Shown in pieces: positions 1 to 7,449 of a stretch of 20,791 nt of DNA. Both the position numbers and the translations under genes were made by a program. The stretch comes from Pseudomonadota bacterium (GTDB lineage: Bacteria > Pseudomonadota > Alphaproteobacteria > Acetobacterales > Acetobacteraceae), in the NCBI GenBank assembly GCA_021828605.1, contig JAJZEG010000115.1, positions 4,881 through 25,671 of the forward strand. Direction: 5' to 3'. The notes beneath the pieces are model-generated. The model ran no database searches. It saw only the letters and a list, made by a program, of their open reading frames with translations, and was not told the origin of the DNA. Within the stretch, counting starts at the first letter, position 1. Each line of letters starts with the position of its first letter.

Positions 1-1
1 G

Positions 2-793
2 GCGCGGATGCAGACGCTGCGCCATGCCCGTGATGCGGAGGCGAAAAGCTGGCGCGCGGCGATGATTTCGTTTGCCGGGCGCCAGCATTGGCATTGTCAT
101 TTCATGCAAAAGCTTGAGGATGAGCCACGGATCGAGTTTGAAAATCTGCATCGCGCTTATGATGGGATGCGCCCGACCGTGGCGGACCCGGTGCGGCTGG
201 CGGCTTGGAGCACGGGGACAACCGGATTTCCGTTCATTGATGCCTGTATGCGCGCGCTGGATCAGCATGGCTGGATCAATTTTCGGATGCGCGCGATGTT
301 AATGTCATTTGCCAGTTATCATTTATGGCTGCCCTGGCGCGAAACCGGCTTGCATTTGGCGCGCAAATTCGTCGATTACGAGCCCGGCATTCACTGGTCG
401 CAGGTGCAGATGCAATCGGGAACCACCGGCATCAATGCGATGCGGGTCTATAATCCGGTGAAACAAGGCTATGACCACGACCCAACTGGCGATTTCGTGC
501 GCGCTTATGTGCCGGAATTGGCCGAACTGCCGAAATCTTTCATCCATGAGCCGTGGCGCTGGCCGGATGCGGATCGGCTCGATTATCCTGCGCCCATTAT
601 TGATTATGCCGATGCGGGCAAAACGGCACGCGCGGCCTTACACGCGGTTCGCCTCAATACCGCGCATCACGCTGCGGCCAAGCGCATCATCGCCAAGCAT
701 GGCAGCCGCAAAGCGGGCATCCCGATGACCGGCCAGTCGCGACGGATTAAACGCAAACCGGTGGATTCTGGGCAGCTCAGCTTTGATTTGTAG
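2..793 (+). CDS. Photolyase/cryptochrome family protein, C-terminal part (5' end outside window)
   Basis: This is the C-terminal part of a flavoprotein of the DNA photolyase/cryptochrome superfamily; the frame is open at the left edge, so the start and the N-terminal antenna domain are missing. The visible part corresponds to the all-helical FAD-binding domain. It contains a TGTTGFPFIDACMRAL stretch followed by GWINFRMRAMLMSFASYHLW, matching the family pattern TGxPxxDAxMRxL...GWxxxRxRMxxxSF, and later YNPVKQGYDHDPTGDF and YVPEL, matching the conserved NPxxQxxxxDPxGxFIRxxxPEL block. The family repairs pyrimidine dimers or (6-4) products using blue light, or acts in light sensing. Between these blocks the segment HWSQVQMQSGTTGIN replaces the usual WQWxAxxGxDAxP of class I enzymes, so it belongs to a divergent bacterial branch. 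The basic C-terminal tail looks low in conservation. Substrate is not decidable from this fragment. The gene converges on moaA with a 12-base gap. Confidence 0.88.
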   Translation, partial: ARMQTLRHARDAEAKSWRAAMISFAGRQHWHCHFMQKLEDEPRIEFENLHRAYDGMRPTVADPVRLAAWSTGTTGFPFIDACMRALDQHGWINFRMRAMLMSFASYHLWLPWRETGLHLARKFVDYEPGIHWSQVQMQSGTTGINAMRVYNPVKQGYDHDPTGDFVRAYVPELAELPKSFIHEPWRWPDADRLDYPAPIIDYADAGKTARAALHAVRLNTAHHAAAKRIIAKHGSRKAGIPMTGQSRRIKRKPVDSGQLSFDL

Positions 794-805
794 CCATAGT
801 TGAAG

Positions 806-1792
806 TTATCCGCCGGTGACGCTCATATGGCGTGCGACGGCGGGCGCGCGACCGGTGCGGTCAATAATAAAATCATGGCCGCGCGGCTTGTGCGCGATGG
901 CGGCGCGAATTGCCGATTCCAAAGCCGCGTCGTCGGCATCGGCGCGCAGCACGGCGCGCAAATCCGCGGCGTCATCCTGCCCCAAACACATATAGAGCGT
1001 GCCGGTGCAGGTGAGCCGAACCCGGTTGCAGCTTTCACAGAAATTATGGGTCAGGGGGGTGATCAGCCCGAGCCGGGTGCCGGTTTCAGCGACATCAAAA
1101 TAGCGCGCCGGTCCGCCGGTGGCGTAGTCGCTCGGGGTCAGGGTCCAGTTCGCCGCGAGCCGCTCGCGCACCTGCGACAGCGGCAAATATTGTTCGGTGC
1201 GGTCCGTGCCGATTTCGCCGAGCGGCATGGTTTCGATCAAGCATAAATCGAACCCATGCGAGCCACACCAGCGGAGCATGCGATCAAACTCATGCTCATT
1301 CACCCCTTTGAGGGCGACGGCGTTGATTTTGACCTGCAACCCCGCCGCCTTGGCCGCCATCACCCCGTCCAGCACCTGCGGCAAGCGGCCCCAACGGGTA
1401 ATGGTCGCGAATTTTTCGGCGTCCAACGTGTCAATGCTGACATTAATCCGCCTCACGCCCGAGGCGGCCAATTCGTCGGCAAATCGGACGAGTTGGCTGC
1501 CATTGGTGGTCAATGTCAGCTCATCGAGCCCCTGCCCAATCTGACGTCCAAGCCGGTTGACCAGCGCCATCACCCCGCGCCGGACCAGAGGCTCGCCGCC
1601 GGTCAGTCGTAATTTGCGCACGCCCAGTCGCAGGAAAGCGAGCGTCAGCCGTTCCAGCTCCTCAAGCGTAAGCAAATCCGCCTTGGGCAAAAAACTCATA
1701 TCTTCCGCCATGCAATAGACACAGCGAAAATCGCAACGATCAGTCACTGACACGCGCAAATAGGTGATTTTGCGACCAAACGGATCAATCAT
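806..1792 (-). CDS. moaA: GTP 3',8-cyclase MoaA (molybdenum cofactor biosynthesis)
   Basis: MoaA is a radical SAM enzyme that, with MoaC, turns GTP into cyclic pyranopterin monophosphate, the first step of molybdenum cofactor synthesis. The protein is 328 residues, the usual family length. The N-terminal SAM cluster motif CX3CX2C is at C20, C24 and C27 ([12 protein letters not shown]). The C-terminal GTP-binding cluster motif CX2CX13C is at C252, C255 and C269 (NFCESCNRV...MCLG). The protein ends in the double glycine typical of MoaA. The frame is open 51 codons further upstream, but the ATG at 1792 is chosen because [20 protein letters not shown] matches the family N terminus. A GGA lies about 12 bases upstream, a weak ribosome site. 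No other moa or moe genes are nearby. It is transcribed divergently from trcR and convergently with the photolyase gene. Confidence 0.97.
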   Translation of the reverse strand: MIDPFGRKITYLRVSVTDRCDFRCVYCMAEDMSFLPKADLLTLEELERLTLAFLRLGVRKLRLTGGEPLVRRGVMALVNRLGRQIGQGLDELTLTTNGSQLVRFADELAASGVRRINVSIDTLDAEKFATITRWGRLPQVLDGVMAAKAAGLQVKINAVALKGVNEHEFDRMLRWCGSHGFDLCLIETMPLGEIGTDRTEQYLPLSQVRERLAANWTLTPSDYATGGPARYFDVAETGTRLGLITPLTHNFCESCNRVRLTCTGTLYMCLGQDDAADLRAVLRADADDAALESAIRAAIAHKPRGHDFIIDRTGRAPAVARHMSVTGG

Positions 1793-1872
1793 GGCAGATT
1801 TTTTCCATGCCCCTATCTTGAGCACGCGCACGGTAAACGCAAGGCATAACCCCCGCAACGCAGCCATTGGAT

Positions 1873-1886
1873 GTCGATAAATCGAC
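1873..1886. promoter_or_regulatory. Small perfect inverted repeat in the moaA/trcR divergent gap, possible operator
   Basis: The sequence GTCGATAAATCGAC has 6-base arms (GTCGAT/ATCGAC) separated by AA. It lies 81 bases upstream of the moaA start and 114 bases upstream of the trcR start, in the 207-base divergent intergenic region. A dyad of this size is what a small dimeric regulator could bind, but I recognise no known operator consensus. Chance occurrence is possible. Confidence 0.25.
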
Positions 1887-1905
1887 GCAATCGGCCAATA
1901 AACCC

Positions 1906-1935
1906 TTGACCCAACGACCCCACCCGCCCCATATC
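1906..1935 (+). promoter_or_regulatory. Candidate trcR promoter (TTGACC, about 18 bases, CATATC)
   Basis: TTGACC at 1906-1911 resembles a sigma-70 -35 element. CATATC at 1930-1935 could serve as a relaxed alphaproteobacterial -10 element with an 18-base spacer. Transcription would start near 1942, leaving a leader of roughly 58 bases before the trcR start codon. The -10 match is poor, so this is a weak call based on one good hexamer and position. Confidence 0.22.
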
Positions 1936-1999
1936 GATCCCACAATAGCCGATACGCGGCCCCGTTGGCGTGCGTTACGGCCTTTTCCTGAGGTTTATT

Positions 2000-2590
2000 A
2001 TGTCTTTACCCCTGATGCCGAAAGCCACCGCTGTCTGGCTCATCGAGAAAACCGCCCTGACCTTTGAGCAGATTGCCGATTTTTGCGGCATGCATCCGCT
2101 CGAAATCCAGGCCATTGCCGATGGCGAAGTGGCGCAGGGGATCAACGGGTACGATCCGGTCGCCAATAAGCAGGTCACCGCCGCCGACATCACCAGCTGC
2201 GAGGGCAACGCCGCCTCTCGTCTTACATTGCTCGCCTCGGCGATGCCGGGACAAAAGCGTGGCAAGCGTGGCCAGGGCGCGCGCTACACGCCGGTCGCCA
2301 AACGGATCGACCGCCCGGATGCCATTGCGTTTGTGTTGCGCAACTTTCCCCAGGTGCAGGATCCGCAAATCGTCAAGCTGCTTGGCACCACCAAGGATAC
2401 CATCCAAAAAATTCGCGAGCGCAGCCACTGGAACAGTGCGAACATTAAACCGCGCGACCCGGTTATTTTGGGCCTCTGCAAGCAGTCCGACTTGAATGAC
2501 GCGGTCGCCGCGGGCAATGCGCGGCTGTTGCGCGAAGGAGCGCCGCTACCCGAGCAACCGCTGCCCCACCACGAGGATGAGGCGGCTTAG
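2000..2590 (+). CDS. trcR: TrcR/DUF1013 family cell-cycle transcriptional regulator
   Basis: A 196-residue protein of the family formerly called DUF1013 and now named TrcR, a predicted DNA-binding regulator nearly confined to Alphaproteobacteria. Two helix-turn-helix-like segments are visible: residues 21-42 ([22 protein letters not shown]) and 121-145 ([21 protein letters not shown]). They flank a basic linker with [13 protein letters not shown]. The family start [22 protein letters not shown] fits the ATG at 2000, preceded by TGAGG with 6-base spacing. The ATG 30 bases upstream would add residues not typical of the family and lacks a good ribosome site. The acidic, proline-rich C-terminal tail (after about residue 178) is probably disordered. 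It stands alone as a transcription unit, divergent from moaA and convergent with the left DUF465 gene. The role in cell-cycle control is taken from the family name and is not shown by the sequence. Confidence 0.88.
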   Translation: MSLPLMPKATAVWLIEKTALTFEQIADFCGMHPLEIQAIADGEVAQGINGYDPVANKQVTAADITSCEGNAASRLTLLASAMPGQKRGKRGQGARYTPVAKRIDRPDAIAFVLRNFPQVQDPQIVKLLGTTKDTIQKIRERSHWNSANIKPRDPVILGLCKQSDLNDAVAAGNARLLREGAPLPEQPLPHHEDEAA

Positions 2591-2609
2591 GTCGCCTGAT
2601 CGCCCGCGA

Positions 2610-2786
2610 TTAGCGGTGCGGTTCGGCGCGGAGGCGTTGCATTTCCTCCTTAAGACGCAATTTTTCAAGCTTCAGACGCGCGAGCGCATGATCGTCAGGT
2701 CGTGGACGGCGATCCTCCGCCTCGATTTGTGATTCCAACGTAGCATGACGACCCTGGAGCGACTCAATCCGCGCCTGAACACTCAT
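2610..2786 (-). CDS. DUF465 (YdcH-like) small coiled-coil protein, copy 1
   Basis: A 58-residue, highly charged helical protein of the DUF465/YdcH family. The family pattern is clear: an N-terminal helix MSVQARIESLQGRHATLESQI, a turn RPRPDD, then a second helix with LARLKLEKLRLKEEMQRLRAE, which would fold as an antiparallel helical hairpin. The molecular function of DUF465 proteins is not known. The start at 2786 has GAGGAG about 7 bases upstream; an in-frame ATG 10 codons earlier lacks family similarity. The gene is convergent with trcR (19 bases between stops) and divergent from a second DUF465 gene at 2997, with a long palindrome in the gap. The shared motif L..LK..KL.L+..I.RL with that second gene indicates paralogy. 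Confidence 0.85.
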   Translation of the reverse strand: MSVQARIESLQGRHATLESQIEAEDRRPRPDDHALARLKLEKLRLKEEMQRLRAEPHR

Positions 2787-2870
2787 CCATGATCTCCTCA
2801 CATCCGCGCCGACCAACCGGCAACGGGCATGAAGCTTAGACCCAGCTCGGCTTGCTTGTCACCCACCAAA

Positions 2871-2944
2871 TTTTTTTGTGGCTCGTGTCCAGTTTTGATC
2901 TGAAATCCGACGGATTTTAGATCAGGGACACGAGCCCAAAAAAA
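2871..2944. repeat. Long nested palindrome (about 74 bases) between two divergent DUF465 genes
   Basis: The outer arms are GGCTCGTGTCC at 2880-2890 and its exact complement GGACACGAGCC at 2926-2936, extended outward by T7 (2871-2877) and A7 (2938-2944). The inner arms are GATCTGAAATCCG at 2897-2909 and CGGATTTTAGATC at 2911-2923, complementary except for one G-T pair, around a single central base. The whole can fold as one long stem with a small internal bulge at 2891-2896. On both strands the U run would be on the 5' side of the stem and A's on the 3' side, so it does not look like an intrinsic terminator. It also lies upstream of both flanking genes. A palindromic interspersed repeat or MITE-like element, or a cruciform-forming regulatory site, are the possible readings. 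Whether it is repeated elsewhere in the genome cannot be seen here. Confidence 0.8.
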
Positions 2945-2996
2945 CTCACTTCCCCTGGATAGGAATAACGCCCCACCCTGTGATAGAGACGCGGCC

Positions 2997-3200
2997 ATGT
3001 TGACCGATACGGACACCATGTTGCGGCATTTGCATTTGTTGCGCAGCGAGCACCGCGATCTCGATACGGTGATCACGCGGCTCATCGATCAGTTTCCGAT
3101 TGATCAATTGCAAATCCAACGTCTGAAAAAGCGCAAATTGTTGCTGCGCGACCAGATCACCCGGCTCGAAAGCCGCCTGATTCCCGATAGTATCGCATGA
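2997..3200 (+). CDS. DUF465 (YdcH-like) small coiled-coil protein, copy 2, first gene of the pur cluster
   Basis: A 67-residue helical protein of the DUF465/YdcH family, recognised by [15 protein letters not shown] and, after a short turn, [22 protein letters not shown]. Function of the family is unknown. The start is uncertain: the ATG at 2997 has only a weak purine stretch (AGAGACG) upstream, and an in-frame ATG at 3018 (MLRHLHLL) would give 60 residues, closer to the usual family size. Its TGA overlaps the purE ATG as ATGA (3197-3200), so translation of purE is probably coupled to it. This ties the small protein to purine synthesis genes by expression, though not by proven function. It is divergent from its paralogue at 2610-2786. 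Confidence 0.83.
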   Translation: MLTDTDTMLRHLHLLRSEHRDLDTVITRLIDQFPIDQLQIQRLKKRKLLLRDQITRLESRLIPDSIA

Positions 3201-3715
3201 ACCCGATTCCGTTGATTGGCGTGGTGATGGGCAGCCGCTCGGATTGGGCCACCATGAGCGAGGCCAGCCGCATCCTAACCGAACTGGGCGTGCCGCACGA
3301 AACCAAAGTTGTCTCGGCCCATCGCACGCCGCTGCGCATGGTCGATTATGCGCAATCAGCGCGGGCGCGCGGTCTGCAGGCGATCATTGCCGGTGCCGGG
3401 GGTGCGGCACATTTGCCGGGAATGATCGCATCCCTGACCAGCCTGCCGGTGCTCGGAGTGCCTGTGGAATCGGCTGCCTTGCGCGGGGTCGATAGCTTGC
3501 ATTCGATTGTACAAATGCCCGGCGGGGTTCCAGTGGCGACGTTCGCAATCGGTCGCCCAGGGGCGATCAACGCGGGGCTATTCGCAGCAAGCCTCCTCGC
3601 TTTGGCCGATCCAGCCCTCGCCACCCGGCTTGACGCGTGGCGCGCCGCTCAAACCGCTTCCGTGCCCATTGATCCGCAAGACGCCCCAACTGCGCATACC
3701 CCCCCCTGCTCATGA
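3197..3715 (+). CDS. purE: 5-(carboxyamino)imidazole ribonucleotide mutase PurE
   Basis: Class I PurE (N5-CAIR mutase), which moves the carboxyl group from N5-CAIR to C4 to give CAIR in de novo purine synthesis. At 172 residues it is the normal size. Visible signature blocks are [10 protein letters not shown] (residues 8-17), SAHRTP (40-45) holding the catalytic histidine H42, [11 protein letters not shown] (66-76) and [13 protein letters not shown] (107-119). The C-terminal 20 residues (after [11 protein letters not shown]) are proline-rich and outside the core fold. The ATG overlaps the upstream DUF465 stop, and its own TGA overlaps the purK ATG (3712-3715), giving a translationally coupled DUF465-purE-purK unit. 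The presence of purK next door fits the two-enzyme bacterial route rather than the class II (AIR carboxylase) route. Confidence 0.97.
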   Translation: MNPIPLIGVVMGSRSDWATMSEASRILTELGVPHETKVVSAHRTPLRMVDYAQSARARGLQAIIAGAGGAAHLPGMIASLTSLPVLGVPVESAALRGVDSLHSIVQMPGGVPVATFAIGRPGAINAGLFAASLLALADPALATRLDAWRAAQTASVPIDPQDAPTAHTPPCS

Positions 3716-4860
3716 GTAAACCGCTCGCCCCTCTCGCTACCATTGGCATTATCGGTGGTGGCCAGCTTGGCCGCATGACCGCGATGGCCGCCGCGCGTCT
3801 GGGCTATCGCTGCCATATCTATGCGCCGGAACCTTGCTCACCGGCGTTTCAGGTCGCCGCAGCACACACCATCGCCCCCTATGAGGACGAAACAGCTTTG
3901 GCGCGCTTTGCCGAGCAGGTCGATGTCGTCACTTTTGAGTTCGAAAATATTTCCGCGGAAGCGCTTGCCGTCCTCGCGTCCCATCGACCGGTTCGCCCCG
4001 GCCCGGGTGTGCTGCGCATCAGTCAGGATCGGATCCTTGAAAAATCATTCCTCAACGGCGCGGATATCCCCACCGCACCCTGGCGCGCGGTTGAAACGGT
4101 CGATGATCTCACCGCCGCCATCGCCGAGATCGGGCTCCCCGCCGTCTTGAAAACCACCCGCCTCGGCTATGATGGCAAAGGCCAATTTCTGCTCCGCAGC
4201 ACTGCCGATATTCCAATCGCTCTCGCAGCACTTGAACCCAAACCATTGATCCTGGAGGGCTTCGTCGACTTCGCTGCCGAAGGCTCGGTCCTGGTTGCCC
4301 GTGGCGCCGATGGTCAAACCAGCGTGTATGACATGGTCGAAAATCGCCATCGCGACCATATCCTCGATCTAACCTTGGCGCCCGCACCATTCTCGCCGGA
4401 CGTCAGGCAGGCGGCACAAACCATGGCGATTCGCATCGCCGAGCGTATTGATTTGGTCGGCTTGCTGGCCGTTGAGTTTTTTATTGATCGCAATGGCCAG
4501 GTCATCGCGAATGAAATAGCACCTCGACCGCATAATTCCGGCCATTGGACCATCGAGGCCTGTCCGGTGAGCCAGTTCGAGATGCAAATCCGCGCGGTTG
4601 CCGGCCTGAAGCTGCCACCCGCGCGCCGCCATGCCGATGCGGTGATGAAAAATCTGATCGGCCCGGACGACATGGCGCTTTGGCCGACCCTCCTCGCGAC
4701 GGACGGGTTGATCGCGCATCATTATGGCAAACGGGATAATCGTCCTGGCCGCAAGCTCGGCCACGTCACCGTTTTGTTTGATCGCAACGCGCTACCGGGC
4801 GAATTCGGCATTGCCGCCGCGCTCGGACCGCTCGGTTTAGAGCCGGAACCCCACCGCTAA
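3712..4860 (+). CDS. purK: N5-carboxyaminoimidazole ribonucleotide synthase PurK
   Basis: PurK is an ATP-grasp enzyme that makes N5-CAIR from AIR, bicarbonate and ATP, supplying the substrate for PurE. The 382-residue product is within family range. The N-terminal Rossmann-like preATP-grasp domain shows [12 protein letters not shown] (residues 11-22). VVTFEFENI and the block [13 protein letters not shown] (146-158) mark substrate and ATP binding. [17 protein letters not shown] around E268-H278 is the highly conserved C-terminal ATP-grasp motif with metal-ligand residues. The start ATG overlaps the purE stop by 4 bases, so the stoichiometry of the two enzymes is probably set by coupled translation. 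The gene ends 39 bases before the otsB start, close enough that read-through into the trehalose genes is possible. Confidence 0.97.
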   Translation: MSKPLAPLATIGIIGGGQLGRMTAMAAARLGYRCHIYAPEPCSPAFQVAAAHTIAPYEDETALARFAEQVDVVTFEFENISAEALAVLASHRPVRPGPGVLRISQDRILEKSFLNGADIPTAPWRAVETVDDLTAAIAEIGLPAVLKTTRLGYDGKGQFLLRSTADIPIALAALEPKPLILEGFVDFAAEGSVLVARGADGQTSVYDMVENRHRDHILDLTLAPAPFSPDVRQAAQTMAIRIAERIDLVGLLAVEFFIDRNGQVIANEIAPRPHNSGHWTIEACPVSQFEMQIRAVAGLKLPPARRHADAVMKNLIGPDDMALWPTLLATDGLIAHHYGKRDNRPGRKLGHVTVLFDRNALPGEFGIAAALGPLGLEPEPHR

Positions 4861-4899
4861 GGGTTGGTTCTGCGCGACCGACTGCCTACATAGGTCTTG

Positions 4900-5637
4900 A
4901 TGACTGACCAAGGTTGGCCGGCCAAACTGCACCGCGATGAAGCCGTTTTTCTCGATATTGACGGCACCCTGCTTGATCTCGCGACCACCCCGTCCGGTGT
5001 GCGCGTCCCCGTTGCGTTGCCCGCTCTCCTGCGCGACATCGGTGCCGCACACGGCGGTGCGCTGGCCCTCATCTCTGGGCGCACCCTTGCTGAAATTGAT
5101 GGCCTGTTTCCACCTGACAGCTTCGATCCGGGCCTCGCTGTGGCCGCCGAACACGGCGCCCTCATGCGCGGAGCGGACGGCACCGTCACCAGCATTCGAC
5201 GCCCTGACAGTTTACAACGCCTCGCGCTCCCTTTGCGCCGCCTCGTTGGCGCGTGTGACGGCACAATTCTGGAGGAAAAAAATTTTGGCTTTGCTCTGCA
5301 TTGGCGCTTGGCCCCAAATCATGCCGATCGGCTGATCCGCTGCGCCACCGAATTGACGAAGGGCGACCCTGATCTAACCTTGCAGCCCGCCCATTACGCG
5401 CTCGAAATTCGCGCGCGTGGCCCCGGCAAGGCCGATGCATTACGGGCGTTTTTGCAAACTGCCTCGTTCCAGGGTCGTCGACCCCTTTTCATCGGTGATG
5501 ATCTGACCGACGAGCCCGCCATCGCCGCGGCTTTCGATTTTGGCGGGCGCGGGCTGCATGTCGCCCGCGATTTCCCACACGGCCCCGCCAGCGTTCGCGC
5601 TTGGCTGCAAGCCTCACTTCTCGGAGCGACCGACTAA
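4900..5637 (+). CDS. otsB: Trehalose-6-phosphate phosphatase OtsB
   Basis: A HAD-superfamily phosphatase that removes the phosphate from trehalose-6-phosphate to give trehalose. HAD motif I is DIDGTL with the nucleophile D19 and acid/base D21; motif II is SGR at residues 59-61; motif IV is GDDLTDE (199-205), with acidic residues that bind magnesium. EEKNFGFALHWR between motifs II and IV is typical of the OtsB cap region. Length (245 residues) is normal. The ATG at 4900 is preceded by TAGG about 6 bases upstream; a TTG directly before it could also start translation and would add one residue. The stop codon is followed without a gap by the ATG of the GH15 gene, so these are one operon. otsA, the producer of its substrate, is two genes downstream. 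Confidence 0.95.
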   Translation: MTDQGWPAKLHRDEAVFLDIDGTLLDLATTPSGVRVPVALPALLRDIGAAHGGALALISGRTLAEIDGLFPPDSFDPGLAVAAEHGALMRGADGTVTSIRRPDSLQRLALPLRRLVGACDGTILEEKNFGFALHWRLAPNHADRLIRCATELTKGDPDLTLQPAHYALEIRARGPGKADALRAFLQTASFQGRRPLFIGDDLTDEPAIAAAFDFGGRGLHVARDFPHGPASVRAWLQASLLGATD

Positions 5638-7449
5638 ATGACTGATAAGCCAATCAATCTCGACTTCGCCGTCATCGGCAACGGCGCCATCGCCGCCTTG
5701 ATTGATCGTGACGCCACAACGCAATGGTGCTGTTGGCCACGCCTCGATGGCGATCCGGTATTTCACGCCCTGCTCAGCACCGATGCCGCCGCAGGACGGT
5801 TTTCGGTCCGGCTCGATCAACAAACCCACACGATCCAGCGTTACCTGCCTAATACCGCGATCCTGGAAACCATCCTGCATGACGATGCGGGCAACGCCCT
5901 CCGCGTGCTCGATTTCTGCCCGCGCTTTCGCAATTTCGGACGCATGTTCCGCCCGCCAATGTTAATCCGCCGGATTGAGCCGATCACCGGTCGGCCCCGG
6001 GTCACCATCACCATGACCCCAGGTTTTGATTATGGCGAACTACATCCAAAACCAATTCTTGGCAGCAATCATCTTCGTTTTTCCGGACCAGATTTTGCGC
6101 TGCGCGTGACCACCGATCTTTCGCTTGCCCATATCACTCATCAGCGCAGCTTCACCCTTGCCCATCCAGCGACACTGGTTATCAGCAATGACGAACCGTT
6201 GGATCAAGCCACCGAGATGCTGTTTAACCGGTTCTTCAGCGAAACTTTGTCCTATTGGCAAAACTGGGTCACTGATTTGAACATCCCGTTTGACTGGCAG
6301 GAGGCCGTCATCCGCAGCGCAATTACCCTCAAACTCTGTTCCTACGATGATACCGGCGGCATCGTCGCCGCCCTCACCACCTCACTGCCCGAAGCGCCAG
6401 GCTCCGGACGAAACTGGGATTACCGATTCTGTTGGCTCCGCGATAGTTTTTTCACTATTGCCGCCCTTAATCGCCTCTCGGCCACTCGCACCATGGTCAA
6501 TTATCTCGGCTTCGTGCTCGATATCGTACACGGTCATGACGGCAGCGAAATTCCGCCGCTATTTCCGGTCGCGCCTGGGATGGGTCTTGATGAGTTCATC
6601 GCGGAACATTTGCCCGGCTTCAACGGCGATGGGCCGGTGCGAATCGGCAACGCCGCCGCGGACCAGCGACAAAATGATGGATATGGCGCAATCATTCTTT
6701 CGTTAGCGCAATTATTCGTCGATCAACGGCTCACCGTTCGCGGCGATGCCGCACTTTATGAGCGGCTCTGCCCGTTAGGTGATATTGCCGAACGCGTCGC
6801 CCTCGAACCCGATGCCGGGATTTGGGAGTTTCGTGGTCGTGCTCGCGTGCATAGTTTTTCCGCCGTCATGGGCTGGGCCGCCCTGTCACGCCTCGCGTTG
6901 ATCGCCCGCGCGCTAGGTCGGCATGACGATGCCGAAAGTTGGTCAGCGCGGGCCACAACGCTACGTGATACGATTTTGGCCCGCATCGTAACGCCAGAAG
7001 GTTGGCTGTCCGGGGTGCTCGATCAATCGGTCTGTGATGCATCGGTGCTCATTCTGCCTGAACTTGGATTCATTGATGCGAAGCACCCGACATTTCTCGC
7101 CACACTTGATATGGCCAAAACTCGCCTGATGCGCGACGGCTTTATGCTGCGCTATGACGAGGCCGATGATTTCGGCAAACCCGAAACGGCATTTTTGCTG
7201 TGCAGCTTCTGGTATGTGAACGCGTTGGCTCTCGCCGGGCGCCACGATGAAGCCCTGACCTTGTTCGAGCGCATTCTTGACGCACGAAACCATGTTGGTT
7301 TGCTGTCGGAGGATCTCGCCCCCGCCACCCACGACAAACCAGCCAAGCTCTGGGGCAATTTCCCGCAAACCTACTCACAGGTTGGGCTGATCCTGTGCGC
7401 GACCCGCTTATCGCGAAGTTGGGAGGATGGCCTATGGCGCGCCTCGTAG
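5638..7449 (+). CDS. Glycoside hydrolase family 15 protein (glucoamylase- or trehalase-like)
   Basis: A 603-residue protein with bacterial GH15 architecture: an N-terminal beta-sandwich domain (about 1-230), then an (alpha/alpha)6 barrel. The barrel begins with the block LPEAPGSGRNWDYRFCWLRDS, where N259-S270 contribute to the substrate pocket. The expected general acid is E397 in GIWEFRG, and the expected base is E558 in LLSEDLAPAT, followed by LWGNFPQTYSQVGLI; both fit the GH15 pattern. The family cleaves alpha-glucosidic bonds by inversion, with glucoamylase, glucodextranase and trehalase members. No signal peptide is seen, so it is predicted to be cytoplasmic. It starts directly after the otsB stop and its last 16 bases overlap otsA, which argues for trehalose or a related alpha-glucoside as substrate; that is inference from position. 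The QNDGYGAII stretch lacks the glutamate usually found after YG. Confidence 0.93.
   Translation: MTDKPINLDFAVIGNGAIAALIDRDATTQWCCWPRLDGDPVFHALLSTDAAAGRFSVRLDQQTHTIQRYLPNTAILETILHDDAGNALRVLDFCPRFRNFGRMFRPPMLIRRIEPITGRPRVTITMTPGFDYGELHPKPILGSNHLRFSGPDFALRVTTDLSLAHITHQRSFTLAHPATLVISNDEPLDQATEMLFNRFFSETLSYWQNWVTDLNIPFDWQEAVIRSAITLKLCSYDDTGGIVAALTTSLPEAPGSGRNWDYRFCWLRDSFFTIAALNRLSATRTMVNYLGFVLDIVHGHDGSEIPPLFPVAPGMGLDEFIAEHLPGFNGDGPVRIGNAAADQRQNDGYGAIILSLAQLFVDQRLTVRGDAALYERLCPLGDIAERVALEPDAGIWEFRGRARVHSFSAVMGWAALSRLALIARALGRHDDAESWSARATTLRDTILARIVTPEGWLSGVLDQSVCDASVLILPELGFIDAKHPTFLATLDMAKTRLMRDGFMLRYDEADDFGKPETAFLLCSFWYVNALALAGRHDEALTLFERILDARNHVGLLSEDLAPATHDKPAKLWGNFPQTYSQVGLILCATRLSRSWEDGLWRAS

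Noticed and set aside
1793..1999. Molybdenum cofactor riboswitch upstream of moaA
   Set aside because: The leader on the moaA side has a weak dyad only and nothing I can match to the known complex fold of that riboswitch.
2599..2610. ATCGC-CC-GCGAT inverted repeat at the convergent ends of trcR and the left DUF465 gene, as a possible terminator
   Set aside because: The loop would be too small for a full stem, there is no U run on either side, and it runs into the DUF465 stop codon.
2871..2944. Reading the long palindrome as an intrinsic transcription terminator
   Set aside because: The T run is 5' of the stem on both strands and it sits upstream of both flanking genes, not at a 3' end.
2798..3085. 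Open frame of 95 codons on the minus strand across the palindrome
   Set aside because: It reads through the inverted repeat and the antisense of the second DUF465 gene, has no recognisable protein features, and the sense-strand DUF465 gene is clear.
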